From: Agathobaculum sp.
GTDB lineage: Bacteria > Bacillota > Clostridia > Oscillospirales > Butyricicoccaceae
Length of the DNA stretch: 35,038 nt
Assembly: GCF_022775115.1 (NCBI RefSeq)
Contig: NZ_JALFLA010000079.1
Location: 1 to 35,038, forward strand
Reading direction: 5' to 3'
Below, one piece after another: positions 18,967 to 27,792 of this stretch. Both the position numbers and the translations under genes were made by a program. The notes under the pieces were generated by a model. That model was not told the DNA's origin and did no database searches. It worked only from the letters and a program-made list of their open reading frames with translations. The first letter of the stretch is position 1. The number at the start of each line of letters is the position of its first letter.

Positions 18967-19869
18967 ATGCGGAAATATAAGGTGTTGATCACCGGCGCAT
19001 CAGGTTTTATCGGCAAAGCAATTTGTACATTTGCTGAGAGGAACAAGGATTGGGATATCTATGCATGGATCAGCGGAAGAAGAAAAGTATTATTACCGGA
19101 TGGTATACATGTTGTAACCGGCGATTTACGACAGCCGGATCGGTGCGATGAGATCATACAGTGCGTCAAGCCGGATGTATTGCTGCATTTGGCGTGGAAT
19201 CTCGAAGACCGCAATTTCCTGAATAACGATGCGAATATCCAGTGGATAGAAGTAAGCCTGCATCTGCTCCGCGCATTTATAAAGCAAGGTGGGCGAAAGT
19301 TTGTTTTCTCAGGCTCAAGCGCCGAATATGGATATGAGCAAGAAATATGTAAAGAGGGGATACCCGGAAAGCCGGTTGATCTTTATGGCTTAAGCAAATT
19401 GAAGTTTGAAGAAATTGCGGAGCAGTTCTGCAAGCTACATCATGTACAGTTTGCATCGCTGCGGTTTTTTTCAGTATATGGACCGGGTGAGGAGCATTTG
19501 CTACATGTGATCCCTTTGGCGATCAATCAGCTGCTTCAAGGAAAGCATTTTGTTTGCAAAGGACCTAATAATGTTTGGGATTATATCTATATTGATGATG
19601 CCGCCCAAGCTGCAATCCAAGTGATGCAGAGCGATTTTTTTGGTACGATTAATATCGGAAGCGGCGTTGGGTCAAGCATGAGAGATGTGTTTGTACAACT
19701 GGCCGAGGCAATAGGGCGAAAAGATTTGCTTTTGTTTGAAAATGAACAGGCGACCGGGAAAAAATTGGTTGCTGATATGACGAGGATGCAGGAGCTTGGC
19801 TATGAAAGCAGCACGAAATTACAGCAAGGCCTATTAAAAACTGTGATGTGGTGGAAAACAATGATGTAA
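18967..19869 (+). CDS. NAD-dependent epimerase/dehydratase (extended SDR)
   Basis: 300 aa, with Rossmann motif GASGFIG (10-16), SGSSAEYG (115-122), catalytic Y140 and K144 (YGLSK), and SVYGPGEE downstream. Of the kind that reduces or epimerises nucleotide-4-keto sugars (RfbJ or GDP-4-keto reductase style); the exact reaction is not clear. The ATG at 18967 has CGGGAG 6-7 nt upstream; the frame opens earlier, overlapping rfbF, but those starts lack a ribosome site and would add residues before the MRKYKVLITG beginning. Its place after rfbF suggests it acts on the CDP-sugar intermediate. Confidence 0.82.
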   Translation: MRKYKVLITGASGFIGKAICTFAERNKDWDIYAWISGRRKVLLPDGIHVVTGDLRQPDRCDEIIQCVKPDVLLHLAWNLEDRNFLNNDANIQWIEVSLHLLRAFIKQGGRKFVFSGSSAEYGYEQEICKEGIPGKPVDLYGLSKLKFEEIAEQFCKLHHVQFASLRFFSVYGPGEEHLLHVIPLAINQLLQGKHFVCKGPNNVWDYIYIDDAAQAAIQVMQSDFFGTINIGSGVGSSMRDVFVQLAEAIGRKDLLLFENEQATGKKLVADMTRMQELGYESSTKLQQGLLKTVMWWKTMM

Positions 19870-19908
19870 TCCACCGCTCAGATTAAAAGTAAATTGGAGG
19901 AAAAAATA

Positions 19909-20952
19909 ATGGCAAAGAAGACAATTATGGTGACCGGCAACTTGGGTTATATTGGCTCGGTCATGGTTCCGGTGCTGGTGGAAAAGGGCTACGATGTGAT
20001 TGGCTATGACATCGGCTACTATGAGGATTGCTATCTGGTCGAAAGCAAGCAGGAACTGAAAAAGCAGATCAAAAAGGATCTGCGTGATTGCAGCGTAGAG
20101 GACTTTGCCGGCGTGGATTATGTAATCCATCTGGCTGGCCTTTCGAACGATCCGCTGGGTGATTTTGATGAGTCTCTGACCTATGAAATCAACTATCAGG
20201 GCACGATGAAGTTCGCTCGGTGTGCGAAGGAAGCCGGTGTCAAGCGCTTTGCGTATGCCTCATCCCAAAGTGTTTACGGTATTTCCGATGTGAGCAAGGC
20301 TGCGGACGAAGAGGGGGAAAAAAACCCGATCACCGCTTACGCCAAGACGAAGTGGAAGTGCGAGTGCGAGCTGGGAAACCTATGCGCGGATGACTTTGTT
20401 ATTACTTATCTCCGCCCGGCAACGGCCTATGGTGCAAGCCCCAACCTGCGCTGCGATATCGTATTTAACGCGTTTGTTGCCTATGCATACACCAGCAAGC
20501 TGATCGAGATCAAGAGCGACGGCACACCGTGGCGGCCGATGTCTCATGTACGTGATATTATTGCGGCCTTCTGTGCGGTACTCGAGGCACCAGCCGAGTT
20601 GGTCAACAATCAGGCGTTCAATGTTGGTACGCATGATAACAATTACACGGTCAAGCAGTTGGCAGAGGCTGCGCAGAGCGCGGTGCCCGGCTGCGGCCTG
20701 CGTTTTACCGGCGAGCATACCGACCCCCGCAGCTATCGTGTTTCGGCGGAAAAGATTTTGACAACGCTCAAGGATTTCTATAAGCCGGAATGGAATATTG
20801 AAAAGGGCGGCGAAGAGCTGATGGACTACTATCAGTCAATCGGATTTGACCGCGCCACCTTTGACAGCTACAAGTGCAATCGGCTCAAGTGCTTAAAGAA
20901 GAGAATTGCTGATGGTCAAATCGACGAAAATCTGCGTGTGATCAGCAAGTGA
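19909..20952 (+). CDS. NAD-dependent epimerase/dehydratase (extended SDR)
   Basis: 347 aa extended SDR: GNLGYIG (10-16), HLAGLSNDPLGDFD (74-87), ASSQSVYG (117-124), catalytic Y144 and K148 in YAKTK, and a substrate-binding LRPATAYG. The SNDPLGD block marks a subgroup found in deoxysugar clusters and distinct from GalE and RfbG. Probable role: C-3/C-4/C-5 redox or epimerisation of the CDP-4-keto-6-deoxy sugar. The start is the ATG with TTGGAGG about 9 nt upstream, not the TTG at 19894 that forms part of that ribosome site. The C-terminal 60 residues (KCNRLKCLKKRI) are basic. Confidence 0.8.
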   Translation: MAKKTIMVTGNLGYIGSVMVPVLVEKGYDVIGYDIGYYEDCYLVESKQELKKQIKKDLRDCSVEDFAGVDYVIHLAGLSNDPLGDFDESLTYEINYQGTMKFARCAKEAGVKRFAYASSQSVYGISDVSKAADEEGEKNPITAYAKTKWKCECELGNLCADDFVITYLRPATAYGASPNLRCDIVFNAFVAYAYTSKLIEIKSDGTPWRPMSHVRDIIAAFCAVLEAPAELVNNQAFNVGTHDNNYTVKQLAEAAQSAVPGCGLRFTGEHTDPRSYRVSAEKILTTLKDFYKPEWNIEKGGEELMDYYQSIGFDRATFDSYKCNRLKCLKKRIADGQIDENLRVISK

Positions 20953-20965
20953 GGAGAACATAGGG

Positions 20966-22672
20966 ATGACAGTCTCGGAATATATTTTTGATTTCTTGCA
21001 GAGCCGTGGGGTCGATACCGTGTTTATGGTGTCAGGCAGCTCGGCTATGTGGCTGACAGACGCTTTGTGCCGCAATCAGGAGCTGAAAGCTGTTTGCAAC
21101 CATCATGAGCAGGCGGCAGTGATGTCCGCGGATATTCGCGCAAGGCTTACGGGAAAATTGGGCGCAGCGCTTGTGACCGTGGGTCCCGGGGCAACGAACG
21201 CGATAACCGGTGTGGCGCAAGCCTTTACAGACTCGAGCGCGGTGGTTGTGCTTTCGGGACAAGTATCCTCACGCCTGCTAAAGTATGAGCAGGATACTGG
21301 GATCAGGCAGCATGGTACGCAAAGTCTGGATCTGGAGCCAATCGTTACGCCGATCACAAAGTATTTTGCGGCCATTATGGATCCGGCCGATACGCGGTAT
21401 CACATCGAGAGAGCGTATTATGAAGCATTGCATGGACGAAAGGGACCGGTGTGGTTGGATGTGCCGGTGGATATACAGAATAAGCAGGTGCCGGAAGAGA
21501 TGCGGGGCTTTACGCCGGAAGAGACGCAATATGACGTAATCGACACCGAAAAGCTCGCGAAGGCTTTGGCAAAGTCCAAAAAGCCCTTGATTCTGGCGGG
21601 CGGCGGCGCGGATGCTGCGTATGTTAGTCAGCTGAGTCACGCGCTGCATATTCCTGTGGTGACATCGCGCATGGGTATAGGCTGCATTTGCTCGGACGAT
21701 CCGTACTATGTGGGCCGCCCGGGATCGAACGGCCAGCGCGCCGCGCATTTTGCGATTCAGCAAGCCGATCTGCTCCTTGTGCTGGGCTGCCGGCTCTCTG
21801 TTTCAACGATTGGATACTATCCGGATCGTTTTGCCGGCCATGCATACAAGGTTCAGGTCGATGTGGACAAGAAGGAATTGGACAAAAGCGATGTGCCGGT
21901 GGATTACAAGATCCACGCGACCGTACAGCAGTTTGCCGAGGCATTAAGTGGACTGCCGCCGGTAAGCAGCGATGCGTGGGTTGCGCACTGCTTGGAGATG
22001 CGGGAGAAATACCCGGTGGTTTTGCCGGAATATGCGCAAGCTGATCCAATGAATTCTTATTACTTTACCAAGCTGCTCACACAAGAAGTGCCTGAGGGCG
22101 CAGTTATCACCGTCGATACCGGCAGTGTATGCAATGTCGTTTCGCAAAGCTGGCAGCTGAAAAAGGATCAGAAGTACTTTATCTCGGGCGGCCTGTCGTG
22201 CATGGGCTTTTGGGCAGGTTCGATCGGCACGGTAGATGTGCCTGTCATCGCACTGGCCGGAGACGGAAGCGTTTCCATGAATATTCAGGAATTCGCTACC
22301 ATGAAAGAGTATGGCTTGCCCATCAAGCTGTTTGTTTATAAAAACAATGGCTATATGCTCATCCGCCATAATCAGCATAATTATATGGATGACCGTTTTC
22401 TGGGTGTGGGACCGGATAGCGGCGTGTGGATGCCTGATTTTTGCCGCGTGGCGCAGGCCTATGATATACCTGCCGTGCGTATCCGCCGAGAGGATGATAT
22501 TCCCGCCAAGATTAAGCAGGTTTTGGAAATGGACGGGCCGGTCGTTTGCGAGGTGATTCTCGAGGAGTTTGGTCCGATGGCGCCGCGGATCGCCTCCCGC
22601 GTTATGCCGGACGGCAGCCTAAAGGCGGCCGAATACGATGATTTGGCGCCATTTTTGGATCAGAAAGAATAG
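20966..22672 (+). CDS. ThDP-dependent acetolactate synthase-like enzyme, candidate sugar C2-ligase (YerE-like)
   Basis: 568 aa with the three-domain plan of acetohydroxyacid synthases: PYR domain (1-165) with the cofactor-activating E48 in HHEQAAVMSAD, a central domain (about 185-330), and a PP domain with the ThDP motif GDGS (432-435) ending in NN (460-461). It is not next to ilvN or other branched-chain amino-acid genes. It lies between CDP-glucose enzymes, where the known relative is YerE, which adds an acetyl unit from pyruvate to C-4 of a CDP-keto sugar in yersiniose synthesis. A YerE-like role is therefore the best inference. Orphan AHAS or other pyruvate-dependent chemistry remains possible. 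GAGGAG precedes the ATG. Confidence 0.75.
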   Translation: MTVSEYIFDFLQSRGVDTVFMVSGSSAMWLTDALCRNQELKAVCNHHEQAAVMSADIRARLTGKLGAALVTVGPGATNAITGVAQAFTDSSAVVVLSGQVSSRLLKYEQDTGIRQHGTQSLDLEPIVTPITKYFAAIMDPADTRYHIERAYYEALHGRKGPVWLDVPVDIQNKQVPEEMRGFTPEETQYDVIDTEKLAKALAKSKKPLILAGGGADAAYVSQLSHALHIPVVTSRMGIGCICSDDPYYVGRPGSNGQRAAHFAIQQADLLLVLGCRLSVSTIGYYPDRFAGHAYKVQVDVDKKELDKSDVPVDYKIHATVQQFAEALSGLPPVSSDAWVAHCLEMREKYPVVLPEYAQADPMNSYYFTKLLTQEVPEGAVITVDTGSVCNVVSQSWQLKKDQKYFISGGLSCMGFWAGSIGTVDVPVIALAGDGSVSMNIQEFATMKEYGLPIKLFVYKNNGYMLIRHNQHNYMDDRFLGVGPDSGVWMPDFCRVAQAYDIPAVRIRREDDIPAKIKQVLEMDGPVVCEVILEEFGPMAPRIASRVMPDGSLKAAEYDDLAPFLDQKE

Positions 22673-22687
22673 AAAGGATAGAAAATC

Positions 22688-23761
22688 ATGACAAAGGACG
22701 CGCATTTGAGAAACAAAGAGTTTTATAGGGGAAAGCGTGTGTTTGTCACAGGGCATACCGGATTCAAGGGAGCATGGCTTACGGCCATGCTCCATGAATT
22801 GGGTGTCGAAATGACAGGATACGCGCTCGCGCCGGAACAGGGCTGTCTGTTTGAAAAAATGGGCGGGGAGACCATGGCGCATAGTGTGATTGGCGATGTG
22901 CGGGACGCGGAGGCGCTCCGCGCCGCTATCATGGACGCACAGCCGGAGATCGTGTTTCATTTGGCGGCGCAAGCAATCGTAAAGGATTGCTTTGACCAGC
23001 CGCATTATGCATATGAAACCAATGTAATGGGAACAGTCAACCTGTTTGAGGCGATCCGCCAGTGCAGCAGCGTCAAAAGCGTTGTGGTGATCACAACCGA
23101 TAAGGTATATGAGAATAAGGGTGACGGCGCCATATATGTGGAAACCGATCCGTTGGGCGGCATCGATCCTTATTCCAGCAGCAAGACGTGCATGGAATAT
23201 ATCACGGATACCTACAAGCGCTCTTATCTGCAAACAGAGGAGCGTATGGTCGGCATTTCCACTGTGCGGGCGAGCAATGTGCTGGGCGGAGGAGATCATA
23301 TCCAGTCCCGCTTGATTCCTTCCATTCTGCAATCAATCGCACAGGGCAAGCCGGTTGAGCTGCGCAATCCCCACCAGACGAGACCGTGGCAATCGGTTTT
23401 GGATGCACTCAATGGCTATTTGGCAATCGGCCGCCTGATGTATCAGCAGCCGCAGCAGTATTCCAGCCAGTGGAATATTGGGCCAACCAAGGATGGCATC
23501 AAAGACGTTTTGTGGGTGCTCAATAAAATGCAGGAGCATTATACAAGCGCAGAGTATGTGGTGGGAGAGGTGTTCGAGGTCACGGAATCAAAAACACTTG
23601 GGCTGGATATCACAAAGGCTCTGGCCGAGCTGGACTGGGAGCCTATATTAACCTGCGATAAGATGCTGTATAACATCGTGGAATTTTTCAAGCTACAGCA
23701 GGCGGGTGTGAACGAGCGCGAAATCTGCCGGAAGCAGATTGATGCATTCTTTGCTGACTGA
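22688..23761 (+). CDS. rfbG: CDP-glucose 4,6-dehydratase
   Basis: 357-aa NAD-dependent SDR converting CDP-glucose to CDP-4-keto-6-deoxyglucose. The signature VTGHTGFKGAWLT (20-32), HLAAQAIV (91-98), TTDKVYEN (136-143, acid/base pair D-K) and YSSSK (162-166) match RfbG/DdhB; VRASNVLGGGD and the late RPWQSVLDALNGYL are also diagnostic. An AAAGGATAG site precedes the ATG by 9 nt, and the gene follows the ThDP gene by 15 nt. The product is the presumed substrate of the ThDP and SDR enzymes. Confidence 0.94.
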   Translation: MTKDAHLRNKEFYRGKRVFVTGHTGFKGAWLTAMLHELGVEMTGYALAPEQGCLFEKMGGETMAHSVIGDVRDAEALRAAIMDAQPEIVFHLAAQAIVKDCFDQPHYAYETNVMGTVNLFEAIRQCSSVKSVVVITTDKVYENKGDGAIYVETDPLGGIDPYSSSKTCMEYITDTYKRSYLQTEERMVGISTVRASNVLGGGDHIQSRLIPSILQSIAQGKPVELRNPHQTRPWQSVLDALNGYLAIGRLMYQQPQQYSSQWNIGPTKDGIKDVLWVLNKMQEHYTSAEYVVGEVFEVTESKTLGLDITKALAELDWEPILTCDKMLYNIVEFFKLQQAGVNEREICRKQIDAFFAD

Positions 23762-23772
23762 ATGGTGAAAAG

Positions 23773-24705
23773 ATGAAACGAGTGATTGTTACCGGCGGCA
23801 ATGGATTCGTTGGGAGCGCCGTTATAGAGGAGCTGCTTGCAAACCATACAGAGGTGTACGCGGTGGTTCGCCCGGGCTTTTCGTCCTGTTTGGAGCACTC
23901 CCGTCTGTACGGGAAGAAGGTTCATCTGGTGGAGTGTGATATCAAGCAAATACGCGATCTACCAGATAAAATGCAGGAGCGTGGCTTTGACGCATGGTAT
24001 CAGTTTGCGTGGGATGGGCTGCGCGGGGAGGCGCTGACCGATTATACAACGCAGATTATGAATGTCAAATGGGTCATGGACGCGATTTTGTGCGCCTCCG
24101 CTATGGAATGCAGAAAATTTATAGGTTCGGGCAGCGTGTCGCAATACGAGCTGAATACGCCTGAGGGTAGGGCCAATGCGCTGGATAAACACAAGGTGTA
24201 TAAAACGGCTAAGCTATGCTGTGAATACATGGGAAGCAGTGTGGCGGCGGACAATGGCATCGAATTTATTTGGCCGATTATTACAAACATTTATGGTGTG
24301 GGAGAGACTTCTCCCCGCCTGATCAATTCGATGATCCGTAATTTGCAGGCAGGCAAGCATCAGCCGTTAAGCGATGGCAACCAGATGTATGACTTTATCT
24401 ATATCAGTGATGCGGCAAAGGCGTTTCGGCGCATTGGTGAAAATGGAAGAAGTAACCGTAGCTATATTATTGCGCAAGGAAAAGTACGTCCACTAAAGGA
24501 ATTCTTAACTATATTAAGAGATATTGTATCACCGGAGGCTACGCTGGGGTTTGGAGAAATGCAGTTTAATGGTGTATATCTGCCTGCGTCTTGCTATGAT
24601 ATCTCCGCTTTGGTGGACGATACCGGCTTTCAGGCGGAAGTCACATTTGAAGAGGGCATTAGAAGAACAGCCCAGTGGCTCCTAGATAAACATATAGAGA
24701 ACTAA
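23773..24705 (+). CDS. NAD-dependent epimerase/dehydratase (extended SDR)
   Basis: 310 aa with GGNGFVG (8-14), GSGSVSQYE (118-126), catalytic Y143 and K147 (YKTAK), and a GVGETSPRL segment. The TRP-rich WYQFAWDG block (75-82) recalls CDP- and TDP-keto-sugar reductases such as RfbJ or YerF, but the match is only by general form. As the final gene of the nucleotide-sugar block it could carry out the last keto reduction after C2 addition. It follows rfbG with 11 nt between and has a weak ribosome site (GGTGAAAAG). Confidence 0.8.
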   Translation: MKRVIVTGGNGFVGSAVIEELLANHTEVYAVVRPGFSSCLEHSRLYGKKVHLVECDIKQIRDLPDKMQERGFDAWYQFAWDGLRGEALTDYTTQIMNVKWVMDAILCASAMECRKFIGSGSVSQYELNTPEGRANALDKHKVYKTAKLCCEYMGSSVAADNGIEFIWPIITNIYGVGETSPRLINSMIRNLQAGKHQPLSDGNQMYDFIYISDAAKAFRRIGENGRSNRSYIIAQGKVRPLKEFLTILRDIVSPEATLGFGEMQFNGVYLPASCYDISALVDDTGFQAEVTFEEGIRRTAQWLLDKHIEN

Positions 24706-24715
24706 AGGTGGTTTT

Positions 24716-26956
24716 GTGAGGTGTCTTGTGAGCAATAAGGGACGGATAGCAGCATTAGACGGAATACGCGCGGTAGGTATGTTTCTCATAGTTGCAGGAT
24801 ATCTCCACCTGACAGGATTCTCAGCAAGTCAAGAGATTTTGGGAAACTATGTGTTCTTCTTTCTGAGCGGTTTTATGGCTGCCAAGCCATATACGCGTGA
24901 TGGAGAAGAATACTTTCTTTCGTACAAAAATATTGCAGCTTTTTATTTGAAAAACTTTTTCAAAGTCTTTCCAATGCTGATTCTTGCGACCACGACATAC
25001 TGCTTGTTGGATAGCAGTGTCAGCTTTTTCGATAATATATTTTTTATTCGACCCTATGGCACTGTATGGTTTCTGGCACAATTGCTTCTATATTGGTTGG
25101 TGCTGCCAGCCATCATGATTGCTATATATGGTTTAAAGCGCTTTTGCAGAGCGAATGACCTAATAGTGGCCGTGCTGCTGATGGCGATCGGGCTGGCCTC
25201 TAAGCCGGGAGCATTTTGGGTGATTTGTACAAATTCCAGCACAGGAGGTATGGTATTTTGGAATATCAATAATATCATGATCGGCATGGCGTTTGGATAC
25301 CTGTGTAAATGGGATAAAATGCAAAAGTGGAGCGCGAACAGGTGCGTGCAATTTCTCATGCGTATCGGCATTTTCTGCATGTTGGCCGCCATTTTCTGCT
25401 ATACAGACTTTGTAACCTTCCCCTTCATCGGCTATGAGAACATGATATGGATCTCTGCCATATTGGTTACATGTGCATATTTTTGTTCCAATAGCTGGTG
25501 CGCGCGTATTTTATCTGCAAAGCCAATCGCGCTGATAGGGCGTGAAAGCTTGGGCATTATGCTGTTTCACCTGCCACTGCACCAGCTGCTGCCATTTGAT
25601 GGAGTTGTGCAGTTTGCTGCGGTTCTTGTAGGCTCTTTGCTAATCGGTGTGCTCATAAATCGTATATTGCGGCCTGTGCAAAGGATGGTCAGCAGCATTG
25701 CACATGATATGGAAAGCGAAAAAGGGTTTGATATTGTTAGCGTGTTGGTGTTGGCGTTGTTTGCGGTCTATCTGGCAGGCATGATTGCAGAGCAGAACGA
25801 CAAAGAGTACACGTTAGGGGAAACCGTGGGATTTTCCGGTTCGCTGGCAACTGGCTTTAAATATGCAGAGAATAGACTCGGCCTTATTGGCATGGAAGGG
25901 ACACCCATAAAAGCGGGAAGGATAAAGTTAAAATTCCGGGTGGAACAGACAACAGCCTATGATTTAAGTGCAGTAATCAAGTGGTTGGGTGCGCCAGAGA
26001 ATACGCCTATTCAAGTTTGGGTAGACGGCATCAAAATGGCTGATGCCTTTGCCGACCAAGCGGGAATCACTCGAATAGCGATTCCAAATGATATGGTAAA
26101 GGATCATGTGCTGCAAATGGAGCTGTCCTTCCCGGATAAAATAGATGTGCAGATTGCTTCGATCGTACTAAAGGAGCAAACGCTTTATGAATACGGAACA
26201 AGTTTGACGTTCACTACGGAAAGCCCCTCGGCCAATGGATACTTTGAGTTTGGCTTGGGTACACCTGAAGAACTGGCGACGTGGGCGAAAAGTGCGGCGA
26301 GAATGTATATGCTTCTGCCTGAGATACCGGAGAAAGATTTGGTGCTGACCCTTTCGTGGGTCGCAGTTGATACCACGGCACAGCGCATGGTTGTGACATG
26401 TGAGGGAGTCGAAATATTTAATCAAAAGCTATTGTATGAGCAAACAGCTCATATTACTATTCCACAAGGTCTTTTGACAGGAACAGAGTTGGCGGTGGAC
26501 TTTGCTTTTCCGGATGCATGTCCAAGCTCCTTTGCGTTTACCAATATGGTGATTGATGAGAAAAAGGTATATGCGATAGGTGATACGCTTACCTTTACCA
26601 GCGCACAGCCTACGGCAAATGCATACTTCTCTTATGGTCTGGGCGCGCCGGAGGAAGCCACTACATGGGCAAAAGGCGCTGCCTCGGTTGAACTGCTGTT
26701 TGCTAATGAAATCAGAGAGGATCTGGTTCTAACCTTGGAATGGGGTGCGGTGGATACCAAAGCGCAGCGAATGGTGATCCTGTGCGCGGAGGATGAGCTA
26801 CTGAATGACGTATTTTTGGATGAAAAAACAGTTGAGGTTATCGTGCCGCAAGAGAAGATAAAAAATAATAAAATAACGTTAGACTTTGCGTTTCCTGATG
26901 CTTGTCCCAGCTCGTTTGCATTCACCGCGATGAAAATACAGTATAAGAGCGATTGA
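24716..26956 (+). CDS. membrane acyltransferase (family 3) with three C-terminal beta-type repeats
   Basis: 746 aa. Residues 1-320 hold about nine hydrophobic segments and the acyltransferase-3 opening LDGIRAVGMFLIVAGYLHL with a candidate catalytic H31, predicting O-acetylation (or similar) of a glycan at the membrane. A further hydrophobic helix (about 340-357) leads to three tandem ~125-aa domains outside the membrane: 365-487, 490-615 and 619-742. The last two share an identical 15-residue string (595-609 and 723-737). Such domains occur at the ends of several glycan-modifying membrane proteins and may bind sugar. Start GTG at 24716 follows AAAGGTGG at short spacing; GTG 24728 is an alternative. 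Confidence 0.8.
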   Translation: MRCLVSNKGRIAALDGIRAVGMFLIVAGYLHLTGFSASQEILGNYVFFFLSGFMAAKPYTRDGEEYFLSYKNIAAFYLKNFFKVFPMLILATTTYCLLDSSVSFFDNIFFIRPYGTVWFLAQLLLYWLVLPAIMIAIYGLKRFCRANDLIVAVLLMAIGLASKPGAFWVICTNSSTGGMVFWNINNIMIGMAFGYLCKWDKMQKWSANRCVQFLMRIGIFCMLAAIFCYTDFVTFPFIGYENMIWISAILVTCAYFCSNSWCARILSAKPIALIGRESLGIMLFHLPLHQLLPFDGVVQFAAVLVGSLLIGVLINRILRPVQRMVSSIAHDMESEKGFDIVSVLVLALFAVYLAGMIAEQNDKEYTLGETVGFSGSLATGFKYAENRLGLIGMEGTPIKAGRIKLKFRVEQTTAYDLSAVIKWLGAPENTPIQVWVDGIKMADAFADQAGITRIAIPNDMVKDHVLQMELSFPDKIDVQIASIVLKEQTLYEYGTSLTFTTESPSANGYFEFGLGTPEELATWAKSAARMYMLLPEIPEKDLVLTLSWVAVDTTAQRMVVTCEGVEIFNQKLLYEQTAHITIPQGLLTGTELAVDFAFPDACPSSFAFTNMVIDEKKVYAIGDTLTFTSAQPTANAYFSYGLGAPEEATTWAKGAASVELLFANEIREDLVLTLEWGAVDTKAQRMVILCAEDELLNDVFLDEKTVEVIVPQEKIKNNKITLDFAFPDACPSSFAFTAMKIQYKSD

Positions 26957-27010
26957 TCTGTTGGCGGCTTAATTAAGACATGCAGTATGGAGATGTGTTG
27001 GAGGGCATAT

Positions 27011-27778
27011 ATGATCCAAAAAATCAGCGAATATAAATTTCTTTTTGGCGAGTTGGTAAAAAGGGATTTCATTTTAAAATATAAAAGGACAGTACTGGGG
27101 CTTTTCTGGAGCGTGCTATCTCCTCTGATGACATTGACCATACAGATCATGGTTTTTAACACCTTTTTTGGAAGTGATATTCCACATTACACCATTTTTC
27201 TGTTTTCCGGCAATCTGGTATATACATATTTCAGCGAGGCTACACAAAGTGGCTTGGTAGCTATGGCTGCTAATGCTCCAATCTTTGCCAAGGTAAAAGC
27301 GCCAAAATATCTTTTTGTATTCTCACGTAATATATCGTCGCTTATCAACTTCGGTCTCACGTTTTTGATATTTCTGTTATTTGTATTCTTTGACCATATT
27401 CCGTTCACGCACAACTTTTTCTTATTGATATACGTCATTGCTTGTATGCTTTTATTTAATTGCGGTATGAGCTTGATATTGTCAACAGCGTATATGTTTT
27501 TTCGAGATTTAAGTTACCTGTACAATGTGCTTGTGCTGATATTGATGTATGTTTCCGCTATTTTTTATTCTGTCGATGCTTTTTCGCCCATCATTCAGAG
27601 ATTGTTTTTACTCAACCCTTTGTACGTCTATATTAAGTATTTCAGATTGATCGTAATAGACGCGGTCATTCCAAGCGTGCAGTATCACCTGTTGATGCTG
27701 TTTTATAGCTTGGCGGCATTGCTGATTGGGACGCTCTTGTATAAAAAGCTCAATCACAAATTTCTATACTATATTTAA
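27011..27778 (+). CDS. ABC-2 type polysaccharide export permease (Wzm-like)
   Basis: 255-aa integral membrane protein with six hydrophobic segments, starting with the conserved amphipathic segment LVKRDFILKYKRTVLGLFWS (about 16-36) of Wzm/TagG-type permeases. Together with the next gene it should form an exporter that moves a finished lipid-linked glycan across the membrane. The ATG at 27011 has TTGGAGG 6 nt upstream; an earlier ATG at 26987 lacks a clear site. No separate Wzy polymerase or Wzx flippase is seen in the window, in line with an ABC-transporter-dependent pathway. Confidence 0.86.
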   Translation: MIQKISEYKFLFGELVKRDFILKYKRTVLGLFWSVLSPLMTLTIQIMVFNTFFGSDIPHYTIFLFSGNLVYTYFSEATQSGLVAMAANAPIFAKVKAPKYLFVFSRNISSLINFGLTFLIFLLFVFFDHIPFTHNFFLLIYVIACMLLFNCGMSLILSTAYMFFRDLSYLYNVLVLILMYVSAIFYSVDAFSPIIQRLFLLNPLYVYIKYFRLIVIDAVIPSVQYHLLMLFYSLAALLIGTLLYKKLNHKFLYYI

Positions 27779-27792
27779 AAGGATTGGTTATT

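Noticed and set aside
19894..19908. TTG start for the second SDR gene
   Set aside because: This TTG lies in the TTGGAGG ribosome binding site of the ATG at 19909.
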